DNA from: Candidatus Rokubacteria bacterium RIFCSPLOWO2_02_FULL_73_56
Lineage (GTDB): Bacteria; Methylomirabilota; Methylomirabilia; Rokubacteriales; CSP1-6
NCBI GenBank assembly: GCA_001788495.1
Contig: MGCF01000185.1
Coordinates: forward strand, 1 to 38,017
Reading direction: 5' to 3'
DNA: 38,017 nucleotides
Shown: in pieces, positions 19,938 to 28,489 of the stretch
Position numbering within the stretch: position 1 is the stretch's first letter
How the letters are laid out: each line of letters begins with the position of its first letter
Program-made: the position numbers and the translations under genes
The notes under the pieces: model-generated
What the model was told of the DNA's origin: nothing
The model's input: the letters and a program-made list of their open reading frames with translations, nothing else
Database searches by the model: none

Positions 19938-22168
19938 GCGTCCCTGGTCCCGGCGACTTCGAGCGGGATCCGGGTCAGCTCGCTGAGCAGCAGGCCGGCC
20001 CACTGGTAGATGTTGTGCTCGCGCACGGTGCGGCGCATGCGCGCCATGCGCGCCGCGCGCTCCTCGGGCGCCATCTCGACCGCCGTGCGGATGGCCTCGG
20101 CGGTCTCGGCGATGTCGTACGGGTTGACCAGGAGGGCGTCGCGGAGCTCGCGCGCGGCGCCGGTGAAGCGGCTCAGGATCAGCACGCCGTCGTCGTCGTC
20201 GCGGACGGAGACGAACTCCTTCGCCACCAGGTTCATGCCGTCGTGGAGCGAGGTCACCATGCAGAAGTCGGCGTGCCGGTAGTAGGTCCAGATCTCGCGG
20301 TGCTCGTAGTGGCGGTTCAGGTAGATGATCGGCCGCCAGCTCCGCGTCTGGAGCGTCTGGTTGACCTCGCGGATCGTGTCCTCGACCTCGCGCTGCAGCT
20401 CCTGGTAGCGCGGGATCGTCGAGCGGCTCGGCGCCGCGAGCTGGACGAAGACGACGCGCTCCCGGTACTCCGGGTAACGCTCGAAGAACCAGCGCAGGGC
20501 GCGAAAGCGCTCGGGCAGCCCCTTCGTGTAGTCCACGCGCTCGACGCCGACGCCGAGGAACTCGGCGGAGATCCCGAGCTCCTGCAGCAGGCCCGCGCGC
20601 GAGGTCGCCGGCGGCTCGTCCACGAACTCCGGCGCCACGCTGATCGGGAACGGCTTGACGAGGGTCTCGTGCTCGCCCCGGAGGACCGAGAAGTGCTCCC
20701 AGTCGATCCGCGCCTCGATGGCGCGCTCGACCGTCTCCAGGAAGTTGTTGCAGTGGTACTGCGTGTGGAAGCCGATGAGGTCCGCGCCGAGCATGCCGAG
20801 CAGCAGCTCGCGCTGCCACGGACAGATGCCGAACGCCTCGAAGTTCGGCCACGGGATGTGCCAGAAGATCGCGACGCGCGCGTCGGGCCGCTCCGCCTTG
20901 ACGAGCGAGGGCAGCAGCGCGAAGTGGTAGTCCTGGATCAGGACCAGCGGCGACTCCTCCTTCTCGACCTCCTCGAGCACGGTGGCCGCGAACTTGCGGT
21001 TGACCTCGAGGTAGTGCGCGAAGTCGCTCGGCCGGAACACGGGCCGCGTGTGGACGATGTGGCAGAGCGGCCAGAGGCCCTCGTTGGCGAACCCGTAGTA
21101 GTAGCCCTGCTCCTGCTCCTTCGTGAGCCAGACCCGGCGCAGCGTGTAGCGCGGGTCGTCCTCGGGCAGCCCGAGCCGGCCCCGGTCGTCCGCGGTCTCG
21201 CGGTCCGCGTCGCCGCTGCCGTGGGCGACCCAGACGCCGCCGCACGCGCGCATCATCGGCTCCATCGCGGTCACGAGCCCGCTGGCCGGCGTGTGGGCCT
21301 GGATCCGCCCGCCGTGCCGGACGTGGCTCACGGGCTCGCGGTTGGACACGACGACGAGGGACCGGCCCGCGAGGCGGAGGTTGACGAACTGCTTGAGGCG
21401 CTCCTCGGTCCAGATCGTCTCGCCGGCCAGCCGCAGCGCGGCCTCCTGCTCCGCCGCCGCCTGCGCCTTGTGGAAGCTGCCGGCGAGCCGCGAGACCTCG
21501 AGCGCGAGCGGGCCGAAGAGGTTCGCGTCCGGCACCTCGGGCGGCGGCGCCGGGCGACCCGCGCGCAGCTCCTTCGTCCACGCCGAGAGCTTGGCCATGG
21601 GGCCCGTGATGCTGGCCCGCACCACCGCGAGCGCGATCAGCGTCAGCACGACGGCCAGGACGAGGAAGCGCACGGCGTTGTACCGCCAGAGCTCCCACTC
21701 CGCGGTGACGAGGTGGCCGGCGTCGAGGACCACGAGGAGCACCCCCACCGGGCGGTCCTCGCGCAGCAGCGGCGCCGCGTAGACGTACTCCCGCGAGCCC
21801 TTGAACTCGCGGAAGCCGCGGTGGACCTCGCCGCCCGTGAGCGCCTCGGTCACCTCGGGCACCGCGGGCGGCAGGATCGGCGTGAGGTCGGGCGTCGCCA
21901 CCATGAGGGTGGCCAGCCGATCGTAGACCGCGATCCCGCGCTGGGGCTTGCCGAGCTTTTTCAGGATGCGCTCGACGCCGGCCGTCGAGCCCCGGGCCAC
22001 CTGCGGCTCGATGGCCTCCCGCAGCCCCTCGCCGAGCAGGACGGCGCGGCGCTCGAGGTCGACGACGAGCCGCGCCTTTTCCTCGCGGACCTGCACCACG
22101 GCGAAGGCGCCGAGGACGAGCAGCGCCGCGAGCCAGAGCGCGCCGACGAGACGAATCGTGAACTTCAT
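19934..22168 (-). CDS. otsA: Membrane-anchored sensor/HAMP-fused trehalose-6-phosphate synthase
   Basis: GT20 enzyme making trehalose-6-phosphate from UDP-glucose and glucose-6-phosphate, here 744 residues rather than about 470. Order: TM helix 6-26; extracytoplasmic segment 27-164 with a sensor-like GIAVYDRLATLMVATPDL and YVYAAPLLREDRPVGVLLVV; TM helix 165-185; HAMP-like linker about 186-236 (SITGPMAKLSAWTKELRAG); short Ala/Glu-rich helix 237-262; GT20 domain from 269 (SLVVVSNREPVSHV). The catalytic part keeps FWHIPWPNFEAFG, LIGFHTQYHCNNFL, GVGVERVDYTKGLPERF and HDGMNLVAKEFV. ATG 22168 has GGAGA upstream. The catalytic domain would face the cytoplasm, with activity possibly tuned by an outside signal (inference). 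Confidence 0.94.
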   Translation of the reverse strand: MKFTIRLVGALWLAALLVLGAFAVVQVREEKARLVVDLERRAVLLGEGLREAIEPQVARGSTAGVERILKKLGKPQRGIAVYDRLATLMVATPDLTPILPPAVPEVTEALTGGEVHRGFREFKGSREYVYAAPLLREDRPVGVLLVVLDAGHLVTAEWELWRYNAVRFLVLAVVLTLIALAVVRASITGPMAKLSAWTKELRAGRPAPPPEVPDANLFGPLALEVSRLAGSFHKAQAAAEQEAALRLAGETIWTEERLKQFVNLRLAGRSLVVVSNREPVSHVRHGGRIQAHTPASGLVTAMEPMMRACGGVWVAHGSGDADRETADDRGRLGLPEDDPRYTLRRVWLTKEQEQGYYYGFANEGLWPLCHIVHTRPVFRPSDFAHYLEVNRKFAATVLEEVEKEESPLVLIQDYHFALLPSLVKAERPDARVAIFWHIPWPNFEAFGICPWQRELLLGMLGADLIGFHTQYHCNNFLETVERAIEARIDWEHFSVLRGEHETLVKPFPISVAPEFVDEPPATSRAGLLQELGISAEFLGVGVERVDYTKGLPERFRALRWFFERYPEYRERVVFVQLAAPSRSTIPRYQELQREVEDTIREVNQTLQTRSWRPIIYLNRHYEHREIWTYYRHADFCMVTSLHDGMNLVAKEFVSVRDDDDGVLILSRFTGAARELRDALLVNPYDIAETAEAIRTAVEMAPEERAARMARMRRTVREHNIYQWAGLLLSELTRIPLEVAGTRDA

Positions 22169-22195
22169 GATCGATTCTCCGGAGAGGCCTCTAGT

Positions 22196-22852
22196 CTACT
22201 GCGGCGCGCGCGGCTTGGGAACATCCAGGAAGAGCTCGACCGGCCCGGCGGCCGTACGGAGCACGACGTGGCGCGCGCCGATGGCCTCGACGACCCCGCC
22301 GCCGACCGCCTCGCCGACGCGGTAGCCCCGGGCCTGCGTCGCGCCGGGCGCGACGATGTAGGCGACCGGCCCGTCGTCGCGCAGGACGATCCCCTGGAGC
22401 TCGGGGGCCCGCGCGGGGGCGCGCGAGGCGGGCGGCGCCGCCGGGGGCGCGGGCGTCGCGGGCCCGGCGCCCGCCGGCGCGCCGAGCAGCACCGAGAGCC
22501 CGCCGGCGTGGGCCTCGACCCTCCAGGGCACCCGGGACGTCAGCTCGATCACCACGCGCGCGACGCCCTTCCGGTACTGGCTGCCGCGGATCGCCCGGAC
22601 CGGGTCGGCGTCGACGGCGAGCGGCACGGTCGCGACGCGGTACAGGGCGTCCTCGAGGTCGAGCACCACGCGCCAGGGCCCGTCGATCAGCTCCGCGCGG
22701 TAGCGGGGCGGCGCGGAGGTGCGGAGCTCCACGCTCACGCCGCCCGCGCGCCGCGCCACGCGCACGTCGGTGAGCTCGACGGGGGAGGCCGCCCGCGCCG
22801 GCGCGACGGCGAGCAGGCCGAGGGCCAGGACGAGCGCGGCGCGCGGCGCCAC
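22196..22852 (-). CDS. Periplasmic AMIN-domain protein with PilP-like C-terminus
   Basis: The 218-residue protein starts at a GTG 8 bases after the acuC-like stop. It has a signal peptide (VAPRAALVLALGLLAVAPARA), an AMIN-like domain (about 25-125: VRVARRAGGVSVELRTSAPP, RVVLDLEDALY, GVARVVIELTSRVPWRVE), a Pro/Ala linker, and a C-terminal PilP/GspC-like beta segment (LQGIVLRDDGPVAYIVAPG, GYRVGEAVGGGVVEAIGARH). AMIN domains bind the cell wall or outer-membrane secretins; PilP-like parts belong to pilus and secretion alignment complexes. It is 27 bases before otsA, whose sensor segment would share its compartment. No pilus genes are nearby. Confidence 0.75.
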   Translation of the reverse strand: MAPRAALVLALGLLAVAPARAASPVELTDVRVARRAGGVSVELRTSAPPRYRAELIDGPWRVVLDLEDALYRVATVPLAVDADPVRAIRGSQYRKGVARVVIELTSRVPWRVEAHAGGLSVLLGAPAGAGPATPAPPAAPPASRAPARAPELQGIVLRDDGPVAYIVAPGATQARGYRVGEAVGGGVVEAIGARHVVLRTAAGPVELFLDVPKPRAPQ

Positions 22853-22860
22853 GCCCGGCC

Positions 22861-23988
22861 TCAGAGCCCGTGCGTCGGGAAGATGAGCCGGCGGATCGCG
22901 TCCACCTGGCGCTGCACGTACTCCTCGGCCCGGACGCGGCGGTGGGCCGGCTGCGGCGCGGGCTCGTCCCAGAGCGTGGCGACCTGGAACTCGTGGCGCC
23001 GCGCGTCCCCGGCGAACGCCGCGGGGAGCGCGGCCGGGAGCGCGACGTCGTTCATCGCCGCCCACGCGGCCGTCCAGCCGCGCGCCACGTTCTGCAGGTC
23101 GTAGCCGCCCCCGCCCAGCGCGACGAGCCGCGGCGCCAGCTCGACGATGCGCCGCACGGCGCGCGCGAAGCCCTGGACGTCGAGCTCGAGGTGGGTCAGC
23201 GGATCGGTGCGGTGCGAGTCGATGCCGAGCTGCGCGACCACGACGTCGGGCGCGAACGCGCCCACGAGGGGCGGGACGACCGCCTCGAACGCCGGCAGGT
23301 AGACGTCGGAGCCGGTGAACGGCTCGAGCGGGAGGTTCACCGCGTAGCCCACGGCCGCGCCCGCGCCCATCTCCTCGACGAACCCGGTGCCGGGGAACAG
23401 GTAGTCGCCGCGCTCGTGCGTCGAGATCGTGAGCACGCCCGGCTCCTCGTAGAACGCCGCCTGCACGCCGTCGCCGTGGTGGGCGTCGATGTCCACGTAG
23501 AGGACGCGCAGGCCCCGCGCGCGCAGGTGCAGGATCGCCAGCACCGCGTCGTTGACGTAGCAGAAGCCCGAGGCGCGCTCGCGCATCGCGTGGTGCAGCC
23601 CCCCGGCGAAGTGGAACGCACGCGTGGCCGCGCCGGAGGCCACCAGCTCGGCGGCGAGCAGCGAGCCGCCCGCGCAGACCCGCGCGGCGTCCCAGAGGCC
23701 GGGGAACACGGGGTTGTCGCCGGGGCCGAGCCCCCAGCGCGCGGCGCCCCGCGGCTCGACGCCGCCGTTCGCCGCCCGGAGCACCTCGAGGTAGGCCGGG
23801 GCGTGGAAGGCGGCGATCGCGCCCTCCGACGCCGGCTCGGGGGCGTGCACGCTCACGCCGGGTCGCGCCGTGAGGCCGTAGGCGGCCATGAGCCGCCACG
23901 TGAGCCCGAGGCGCTCCATCCGGAGCGGGTGCTCGGCCCCGTAGTCGAAGCGCGTCCACGCGTCGGAGTAGACGAGCGCGGTCTTCAC
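22861..23988 (-). CDS. acuC: Histone deacetylase-family protein, AcuC-like
   Basis: Zinc-dependent deacetylase of the arginase/HDAC fold, 375 residues. The charge-relay and metal sites are present: FHFAGGLHHAMRERASGFCY (His-His pair), VLYVDIDAHHGDGVQ (metal Asp and His), STHERGDYLFPGTG, LGIDSHRTDPLTHL (metal Asp) and ALGGGGYDLQNVARGW. AcuC in Bacillus removes acetyl groups from acetyl-CoA synthetase; related proteins act on polyamines or acetoin-related substrates, so the target is open. The GTG at 23988 overlaps the moaC stop as GTGA. An upstream, longer frame is only moaC shadow. Confidence 0.88.
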   Translation of the reverse strand: MKTALVYSDAWTRFDYGAEHPLRMERLGLTWRLMAAYGLTARPGVSVHAPEPASEGAIAAFHAPAYLEVLRAANGGVEPRGAARWGLGPGDNPVFPGLWDAARVCAGGSLLAAELVASGAATRAFHFAGGLHHAMRERASGFCYVNDAVLAILHLRARGLRVLYVDIDAHHGDGVQAAFYEEPGVLTISTHERGDYLFPGTGFVEEMGAGAAVGYAVNLPLEPFTGSDVYLPAFEAVVPPLVGAFAPDVVVAQLGIDSHRTDPLTHLELDVQGFARAVRRIVELAPRLVALGGGGYDLQNVARGWTAAWAAMNDVALPAALPAAFAGDARRHEFQVATLWDEPAPQPAHRRVRAEEYVQRQVDAIRRLIFPTHGL

Positions 23989-24506
23989 GGTCGTCGGCGC
24001 GCGCCCGCGGCGCGCCGCCAGTGTCCCGACGCGCCACCGGCCTTCTCGACGAGCTGCACCCGGGCGATCGTCACGCCCCGCTCCACGGCCTTGATCATGT
24101 CGTACACGGTGAGCGCCGCGACGCTCGCCGCGGTGAGCGCCTCCATCTCCACGCCGGTCTTGTCCACGGTCGTGACGCGCGCCTCGACGGTCAGCTCGCC
24201 GCGGCGCAGGTCGTCGCGGAACGCGATGTCCACGCCGGTGATGCGGAGCGGGTGGCAGAGCGGGATGAGCTGGGGGGTGCGCTTGGCGGCCAGGATCCCC
24301 GCGGTGCGGGCGACCCCGAGGACGTCGCCCTTGGGGGCGTTGCCCCGCCGGATCACCCGCAGGGTGGCCGGCTTCATCCGGAGGCTCGCCCGCGCGACGG
24401 CCACCCGCGCCGTCTCGCGCTTGTCCGCGACGTCGACCATGCGCGCGGCGCCCTCGGGAGACAGGTGGGAGAGGCCGCGGAACGACTTCGCGCGGGCGCG
24501 CTTCAG
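23985..24506 (-). CDS. moaC: Cyclic pyranopterin monophosphate synthase MoaC
   Basis: Second step of molybdenum-cofactor synthesis. Motifs include MVDVADKRETARVAVA, GDVLGVARTAGILAAKRTPQ, LIPLCHPLRITGVDI, VTTVDKTGVEMEALTAAS and AALTVYDMIKAVERG, all typical of MoaC with its LCHPL and KTGVEMEA active-site parts. The family-typical lead-in LSHLSPEGAARMVDV precedes the first ATG (24440, 151 residues) in frame. No ATG, GTG or TTG exists between the ydcH-like stop and that ATG; a CTG at 24506 overlapping the stop as CTGA would give 173 residues and include the conserved lead-in. It lies just downstream of the Mo/W uptake operon. Confidence 0.92.
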   Translation of the reverse strand: MKRARAKSFRGLSHLSPEGAARMVDVADKRETARVAVARASLRMKPATLRVIRRGNAPKGDVLGVARTAGILAAKRTPQLIPLCHPLRITGVDIAFRDDLRRGELTVEARVTTVDKTGVEMEALTAASVAALTVYDMIKAVERGVTIARVQLVEKAGGASGHWRRAAGARRRP

Positions 24507-24730
24507 GCCGTCACGCCGGAGCGCGCGTGCCGGATGATCGCCTCCATCCGGTCCTTCGCCATCAGCTTGAGCTTCTTCACCTCGCTGACGCGCCACTGCT
24601 GGTCCGCCGAGAGCGGGGTCGTTCCCTTGAGCGTCTCGAGCTCCTGGTCGTAGGCGCGGTGCTCGCCGCGGAGACGCCGGAATTCCTCGTTCTCGGCCAT
24701 GAGTCGTTCGATGAGGGTCTCCTGGTCCAT
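24503..24730 (-). CDS. YdcH/DUF465-family small protein
   Basis: A 75-residue, highly helical and charged protein, probably a coiled coil. MAENEEFRRLRGEHRAYDQE and the ending VKKLKLMAKDRMEAIIRHA fit the YdcH (DUF465) family, whose role is not known. It has an excellent AGGAGG (24742-24737) six bases before the ATG. It is the first gene after the promoter embedded in tupC, and its stop runs into the probable CTG start of moaC. Confidence 0.87.
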   Translation of the reverse strand: MDQETLIERLMAENEEFRRLRGEHRAYDQELETLKGTTPLSADQQWRVSEVKKLKLMAKDRMEAIIRHARSGVTA

Positions 24731-24784
24731 GCGAGGCCTCCTTGGTCGGTGGAGGTGCCTTCACTCCAGGGTGTGAACGGCTTC

Positions 24785-24814
24785 GTTATAGCGCCGGACG
24801 CGCGGCAGTGTCAA
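24785..24814 (-). promoter_or_regulatory. Sigma70-like promoter inside the tupC 3' end, driving ydcH-moaC-acuC-AMIN-otsAB
   Basis: On the minus strand a perfect TTGACA (24814-24809) is followed after 18 bases by TATAAC (24790-24785, 5 of 6). Both boxes lie in the last codons and stop of tupC. The expected start near 24778 leaves about 47 bases of leader before the ydcH-like ATG. A small imperfect TTCAC/GTGAA repeat lies in that leader. It is one of the two best promoter matches in the window. Confidence 0.6.
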
Positions 24815-25910
24815 GCGAGACGGCCGGTCCGATGAGGTGCGCGGCGCTCGCCTTGAACACGGCGGTGATCGGCGCCCCCTCGACGAGCCCCAGCTCGGCC
24901 ACCGAGCGCGCCGTGACCGTCGCGACGAGCGGGAAGCCGACGTCCACGACGACGCGCGTGCCGGGCGTCGTCGGCGCGACGCGGGCGATCGTCCCGGTCA
25001 GGCGGTTGCGCGCGCTGGAGAGCCCGGCGCGCTCGGTCGGCGGCATCAGCGTGACGTCCTCCGGGCGGATGCCGACGCGCACCAGCTCGCCCGGGCGCGC
25101 GCGCCCGGCGACCTCGAGCCGCGTGCCCGCGACGTCCACGAGCGTGACGCCGGCCTCGCTCGCGAGGACCCGGCCGGCGGCGATCGTCTCCACGCCCACG
25201 AAGCGCGCCACCTCCTCCGAGGCCGGGGCGTGGAAGACGCGCGCGGCCTCGTCGAGCTGGCGGATGCGCCCCCCGATCAGCACGGCGACGCGGTCGGCGA
25301 AGGCCTGCGCCTCGCTCCGGTCGTGGGTGACGAGCACGGTCGTCACCCGCCGCTCGCGAAGGATCGCGGCGAGGTCCGGGATCAGCGTCTCCCGCGTGGG
25401 CTGGTCGAGGCTCGCGAACGGCTCGTCGAGCAGCAGCAGCTCGGGCTCCAGCACGAGCGCGCGCGCCAGCGCCACGCGCTGCGCCTCGCCGCCCGACAGC
25501 GCGCGCGCCCGCTGCCCGCGCAGCGGCGCGATGTTGAACCGCCCGAGCCAGTGCGCCACGCGCGCCTCGCTCTCGGCGGGCGGCGCGCCGCGGAACCGGA
25601 GCCCGAGCGCCACGTTCTCGGCGACGGTCGCGTCGGCGAGGAGCGGCTGCTGGAAGACGAGCGCGATGCGCCGGCGCTCGGCGAGCGCGCGCGCCGCGTC
25701 CACCGGACGCCCGCGGAAGCGGACCTCGCCCGTCGCGGGCCGCTCGAGGAAGGCGAGGACGCGGAGCAGCGTGGACTTGCCGCCGCCGTTCGGGCCGATG
25801 ACCGCCAGGACCTCCCCCGCGTGCACCTCCAGCGCGGGCACGCGCAGCACCTCGACCCCCCCGTAGCGCGCGCTCACGTCGCTGAGCGCGACGACGGCGT
25901 CGGCGGTCAC
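24786..25910 (-). CDS. tupC: Tungstate-type ABC transporter ATP-binding protein (TupC-like)
   Basis: The 374-residue ABC ATPase has Walker A GPNGGGKSTLLRVLAFLERP, signature LSGGEAQRVALARAL, Walker B LLLLDEPFASLD, an H-loop VLVTHDRSEAQ, and a C-terminal TOBE-type domain (about 275-345, VRVGIRPEDVTLMPP). The GPNGGGKSTLLR pattern with a phage-like LAFLERPATGEV resembles TupC/WtpC rather than ModC. The GTG at 25910 overlaps the modC stop as GTGA; the long open frame upstream is modC shadow. It is separated from tupA-tupB by the three mod genes, so either ATPase could serve either permease. Confidence 0.85.
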   Translation of the reverse strand: MTADAVVALSDVSARYGGVEVLRVPALEVHAGEVLAVIGPNGGGKSTLLRVLAFLERPATGEVRFRGRPVDAARALAERRRIALVFQQPLLADATVAENVALGLRFRGAPPAESEARVAHWLGRFNIAPLRGQRARALSGGEAQRVALARALVLEPELLLLDEPFASLDQPTRETLIPDLAAILRERRVTTVLVTHDRSEAQAFADRVAVLIGGRIRQLDEAARVFHAPASEEVARFVGVETIAAGRVLASEAGVTLVDVAGTRLEVAGRARPGELVRVGIRPEDVTLMPPTERAGLSSARNRLTGTIARVAPTTPGTRVVVDVGFPLVATVTARSVAELGLVEGAPITAVFKASAAHLIGPAVSLDTAARPAL

Positions 25911-27025
25911 GACGGCAGCACGTGGATCGAGCCGCGGTGGAGCGAGAACTCCCAGTGGCGGTCGCGGTCGATCTCGAGGATCTCGTACACGAGGTGCGGC
26001 ACCTCGACCTCGAGGTCGAAGTCGCCCTGCGCCGGCGGACCCGGCGCGTCGAGCCGCACGCGCAGCGACCAGACGGTGCCGAAGTCCACCTCGCCGACCA
26101 CCCGGCCGCGCATGAGGTTCATGTGGTGCAGCGCGTCCGGCGCGCCCCGGTCCTTGCGGATCAGCCGCACGTACTCGGGCCGCACGAAGAACGCGATCGG
26201 GCGCTCGGGCGGCGGCAGGTACGAGCGCGTGGGCGAGTTCACGGCCTCGAGCGTCTGCCCGCGCCAGCGGAGCTGGATGCGCTCGGGCGTGGCCTTGAGC
26301 ACCGTGCCGCGGAGCACGTTGCTGAGGCCCATGATCCGCGCGACCGCCTCGGAGGCGGGACGCCACAGCAGCTCCGCGCGGGGCGCGGACTGGATGACGC
26401 GACCCGCCTCGTACACGACGATCCGGTCGGCCAGCCGGTACGCCTCGGTGAAGTCGTGCGTGACCACGACCGCCGCGGTGCCCCACGCCGCGAGCAGCTC
26501 GCGCAGCTCGTCGCGCAGCGCGCGCCGGAGCGGCGCGTCGAGCGCGGAGAGCGGCTCGTCCAGCAGCAGCAGCGCGGGGTCGATCGCCAGCGCGCGCCCG
26601 AGGGCCACGCGCTGGCGCTGGCCCCCCGACAGCTCGCGCGGCCGGCGCCGCTCGAGCCCGGCGAGCCCGAGGCGCTCGAGCACCTCCGCGCCGCGGCGCG
26701 CGCGCTCGGCGCGCGGCCGGTCGCGCAGCCCGAAGGCGACGTTCTCGGCGACGCTGAGGTGCGGGAACAGCGCGTAGCCCTGGAAGACGTACCCGACGCG
26801 CCGCGCCTGCGGCGGCAGGGCCACGCCCGCCGCCGTGTCGAGGAAGACACGGTCGTCCACGACGATCCGCCCCGCGTCCGGCGTGATCAGCCCCGCGAGG
26901 CACTGCAGCGTGAGCGTCTTGCCGGCTCCCGACGGGCCGAAGAGGCCGACGACCGCGTCCTCCGCCTCCCAGCGGACGTCGAGCGTGAATCCGGGGTACC
27001 GCTTGACGAGCTCGACGCTGACCAT
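25907..27025 (-). CDS. modC: Molybdate ABC transporter ATP-binding protein ModC
   Basis: ABC ATPase of 372 residues energising ModB. Walker A GPSGAGKTLTLQCLAG, Q-loop YVFQGYALFPHLSVAENVAF, signature LSGGQRQRVALGRALAIDP and Walker B ALLLLDEPLSALD are intact. The C-terminal part (IAFFVRPEYVRLI and the VGEVDFGTVWSLRVRL stretch) is TOBE-like but is not a clear Mop domain. ATG at 27025 lies three bases after the modB stop. It could also be a tungstate-handling ATPase; assignment rests on being directly after modA-modB. Confidence 0.88.
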   Translation of the reverse strand: MVSVELVKRYPGFTLDVRWEAEDAVVGLFGPSGAGKTLTLQCLAGLITPDAGRIVVDDRVFLDTAAGVALPPQARRVGYVFQGYALFPHLSVAENVAFGLRDRPRAERARRGAEVLERLGLAGLERRRPRELSGGQRQRVALGRALAIDPALLLLDEPLSALDAPLRRALRDELRELLAAWGTAAVVVTHDFTEAYRLADRIVVYEAGRVIQSAPRAELLWRPASEAVARIMGLSNVLRGTVLKATPERIQLRWRGQTLEAVNSPTRSYLPPPERPIAFFVRPEYVRLIRKDRGAPDALHHMNLMRGRVVGEVDFGTVWSLRVRLDAPGPPAQGDFDLEVEVPHLVYEILEIDRDRHWEFSLHRGSIHVLPS

Positions 27026-27028
27026 GGC

Positions 27029-27682
27029 TCAGTAGCGCAGCCGCGCCACGCGGCTCAGGCCGAACACGAGGACGACGACGATGCCGACGGCGATCAGCGC
27101 GAGCGCGTGCGCCTCGTCCATCTGCGCCGCCTGCACCCGGTCGTAGATCGCCAGCGGGAGCGTCTGGGTCCGCCCCGGGATGTTGCCGGCCACCATGAGC
27201 GTGATCCCGAACTCGCCGAGCGCGCGGCAGAACGCCAGGACGGCGCCCGCGAGGACCGCGCGCCAGGCGAGCGGCAGCGTCACGGACCAGAACACGCTCC
27301 ACTCGGAGCGCCCGAGCGTCCGCGCCGCCTGCTCGAGCTGCCGGTCCACCGTCTCGAAGCCCGCCTGGGCGGACTTGATGAGGAGCGCGACCGAGCCGAT
27401 GCTGGCCGCGAGCACCGCGGCCCACCACGTGAACGCCAGCTCGAGCCCGACCGCCGCGAGCGCGCGCCCGAGCGGGCCGCGGCTGCCGATGACGACGAGC
27501 AGATAGTAGCCGAGGACCGTCGGCGGCAGCACGAGGGGCAGGACCACGACCGCCTCGAGCAGGCCGCGGCCGGCGAAGCGCACCCGGGCCAGGAGGAGGG
27601 CGACCGGGATCCCGACCGCCAGGGTGAGCGCCGTCGCGCTCAGCGCGACGCGCAGGGAGAGCCAGAGGGGAAAGAGGTCCAC
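27029..27682 (-). CDS. modB: Molybdate ABC transporter permease ModB
   Basis: An inner-membrane permease of 217 residues with about five or six hydrophobic helices. The ABC-contact EAA-type loop reads [20 protein letters not shown], followed by [20 protein letters not shown], the hallmark GEFG block of ModB. The GTG start at 27682 follows the modA stop by four bases. It ends in a short basic tail (RVARLRY). Confidence 0.93.
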   Translation of the reverse strand: MDLFPLWLSLRVALSATALTLAVGIPVALLLARVRFAGRGLLEAVVVLPLVLPPTVLGYYLLVVIGSRGPLGRALAAVGLELAFTWWAAVLAASIGSVALLIKSAQAGFETVDRQLEQAARTLGRSEWSVFWSVTLPLAWRAVLAGAVLAFCRALGEFGITLMVAGNIPGRTQTLPLAIYDRVQAAQMDEAHALALIAVGIVVVLVFGLSRVARLRY

Positions 27683-27686
27683 GGGC

Positions 27687-28454
27687 TCAGAGCTCGCCGG
27701 GCACGCGGAAGCCGTAGCGCCGCAGCACCGGGCGGCCCTCGGCGCCGGTCACGAACCGGATGAGCGCCAGGCCGAGCTCGGGCCGCGGGCTCCGGCGCAC
27801 GACCGCGGCGACCTGGTCGAGCGGCGCGTGGAGCGCCGGGTCGACGGGCGCCCACTCGATCTCCGGCGCGTCCGCCACCGACCGCGCGACGATGCCCGCG
27901 TCCGCGGCGCCGGTCTGGAGGAACTGGAGCGCGTGCCGCACGTTCTCCCCGTAGACCAGCTTCGGGCGCAGCGCCTCCCAGAGCCCGCTTCGCCGCAGGA
28001 CCTCCTCGGCGGCGCGCCCGTACGGCGCGTGGGCGGGGTTGGCGATCGCGACGTGGCGGACGCGCGGGCCGAGCAGCTCGTCGAGCGCCCGGAGCCGCGG
28101 CCCCGCCCCGCGCGCCGTCGCGAGGACCACGCGTCCCTGCGCGTAGCGCGTGCGGGTCTCGCGGAGCAGCGCCCCCTCGACGATGAGCCGATCCACGAAC
28201 GACGCGTCGGCGGCGAAGAAGACGTCGGCCGGGCCCCCGTGGCGGATCTGCTGGGCGAAGTTGCCCGTCGAGCCGAACACGAGCGTGAGCCGCACGCCCG
28301 TGGCCCCCTCGAAGCGGGGCGCGAGCTCCCGGAAGGCGAACGCGAGGTCGGCCGCGGCGAAGACGGTGACCGAGCGCTCCGCCGCTGCGGCGTCGCGGCC
28401 GGCCCAGAGCGCGAGCCAGGCCGCCGCCAGCGCGAGGAAGGTCCGGCGCCGCAT
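27687..28454 (-). CDS. modA: Molybdate-binding periplasmic protein ModA
   Basis: Periplasmic solute-binding protein of about 255 residues. A signal peptide ([19 protein letters not shown]) precedes [20 protein letters not shown], the oxyanion-binding start of ModA (A-A-D/S). [20 protein letters not shown] and [20 protein letters not shown] are typical of the ModA family. A GTG directly before the ATG (28457) is an equally possible start. It lies 35 bases after tupB in the same run. Confidence 0.92.
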   Translation of the reverse strand: MRRRTFLALAAAWLALWAGRDAAAAERSVTVFAAADLAFAFRELAPRFEGATGVRLTLVFGSTGNFAQQIRHGGPADVFFAADASFVDRLIVEGALLRETRTRYAQGRVVLATARGAGPRLRALDELLGPRVRHVAIANPAHAPYGRAAEEVLRRSGLWEALRPKLVYGENVRHALQFLQTGAADAGIVARSVADAPEIEWAPVDPALHAPLDQVAAVVRRSPRPELGLALIRFVTGAEGRPVLRRYGFRVPGEL

Positions 28455-28489
28455 CACGCGCTCATCTTACAGGCATCGGCGCGGTCCGC

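Noticed and set aside
20015-23104. Plus-strand open frame of 1029 codons opposite otsA and the AMIN gene
   Set aside because: Compositionally biased shadow; the minus strand carries clear conserved families over the whole span.
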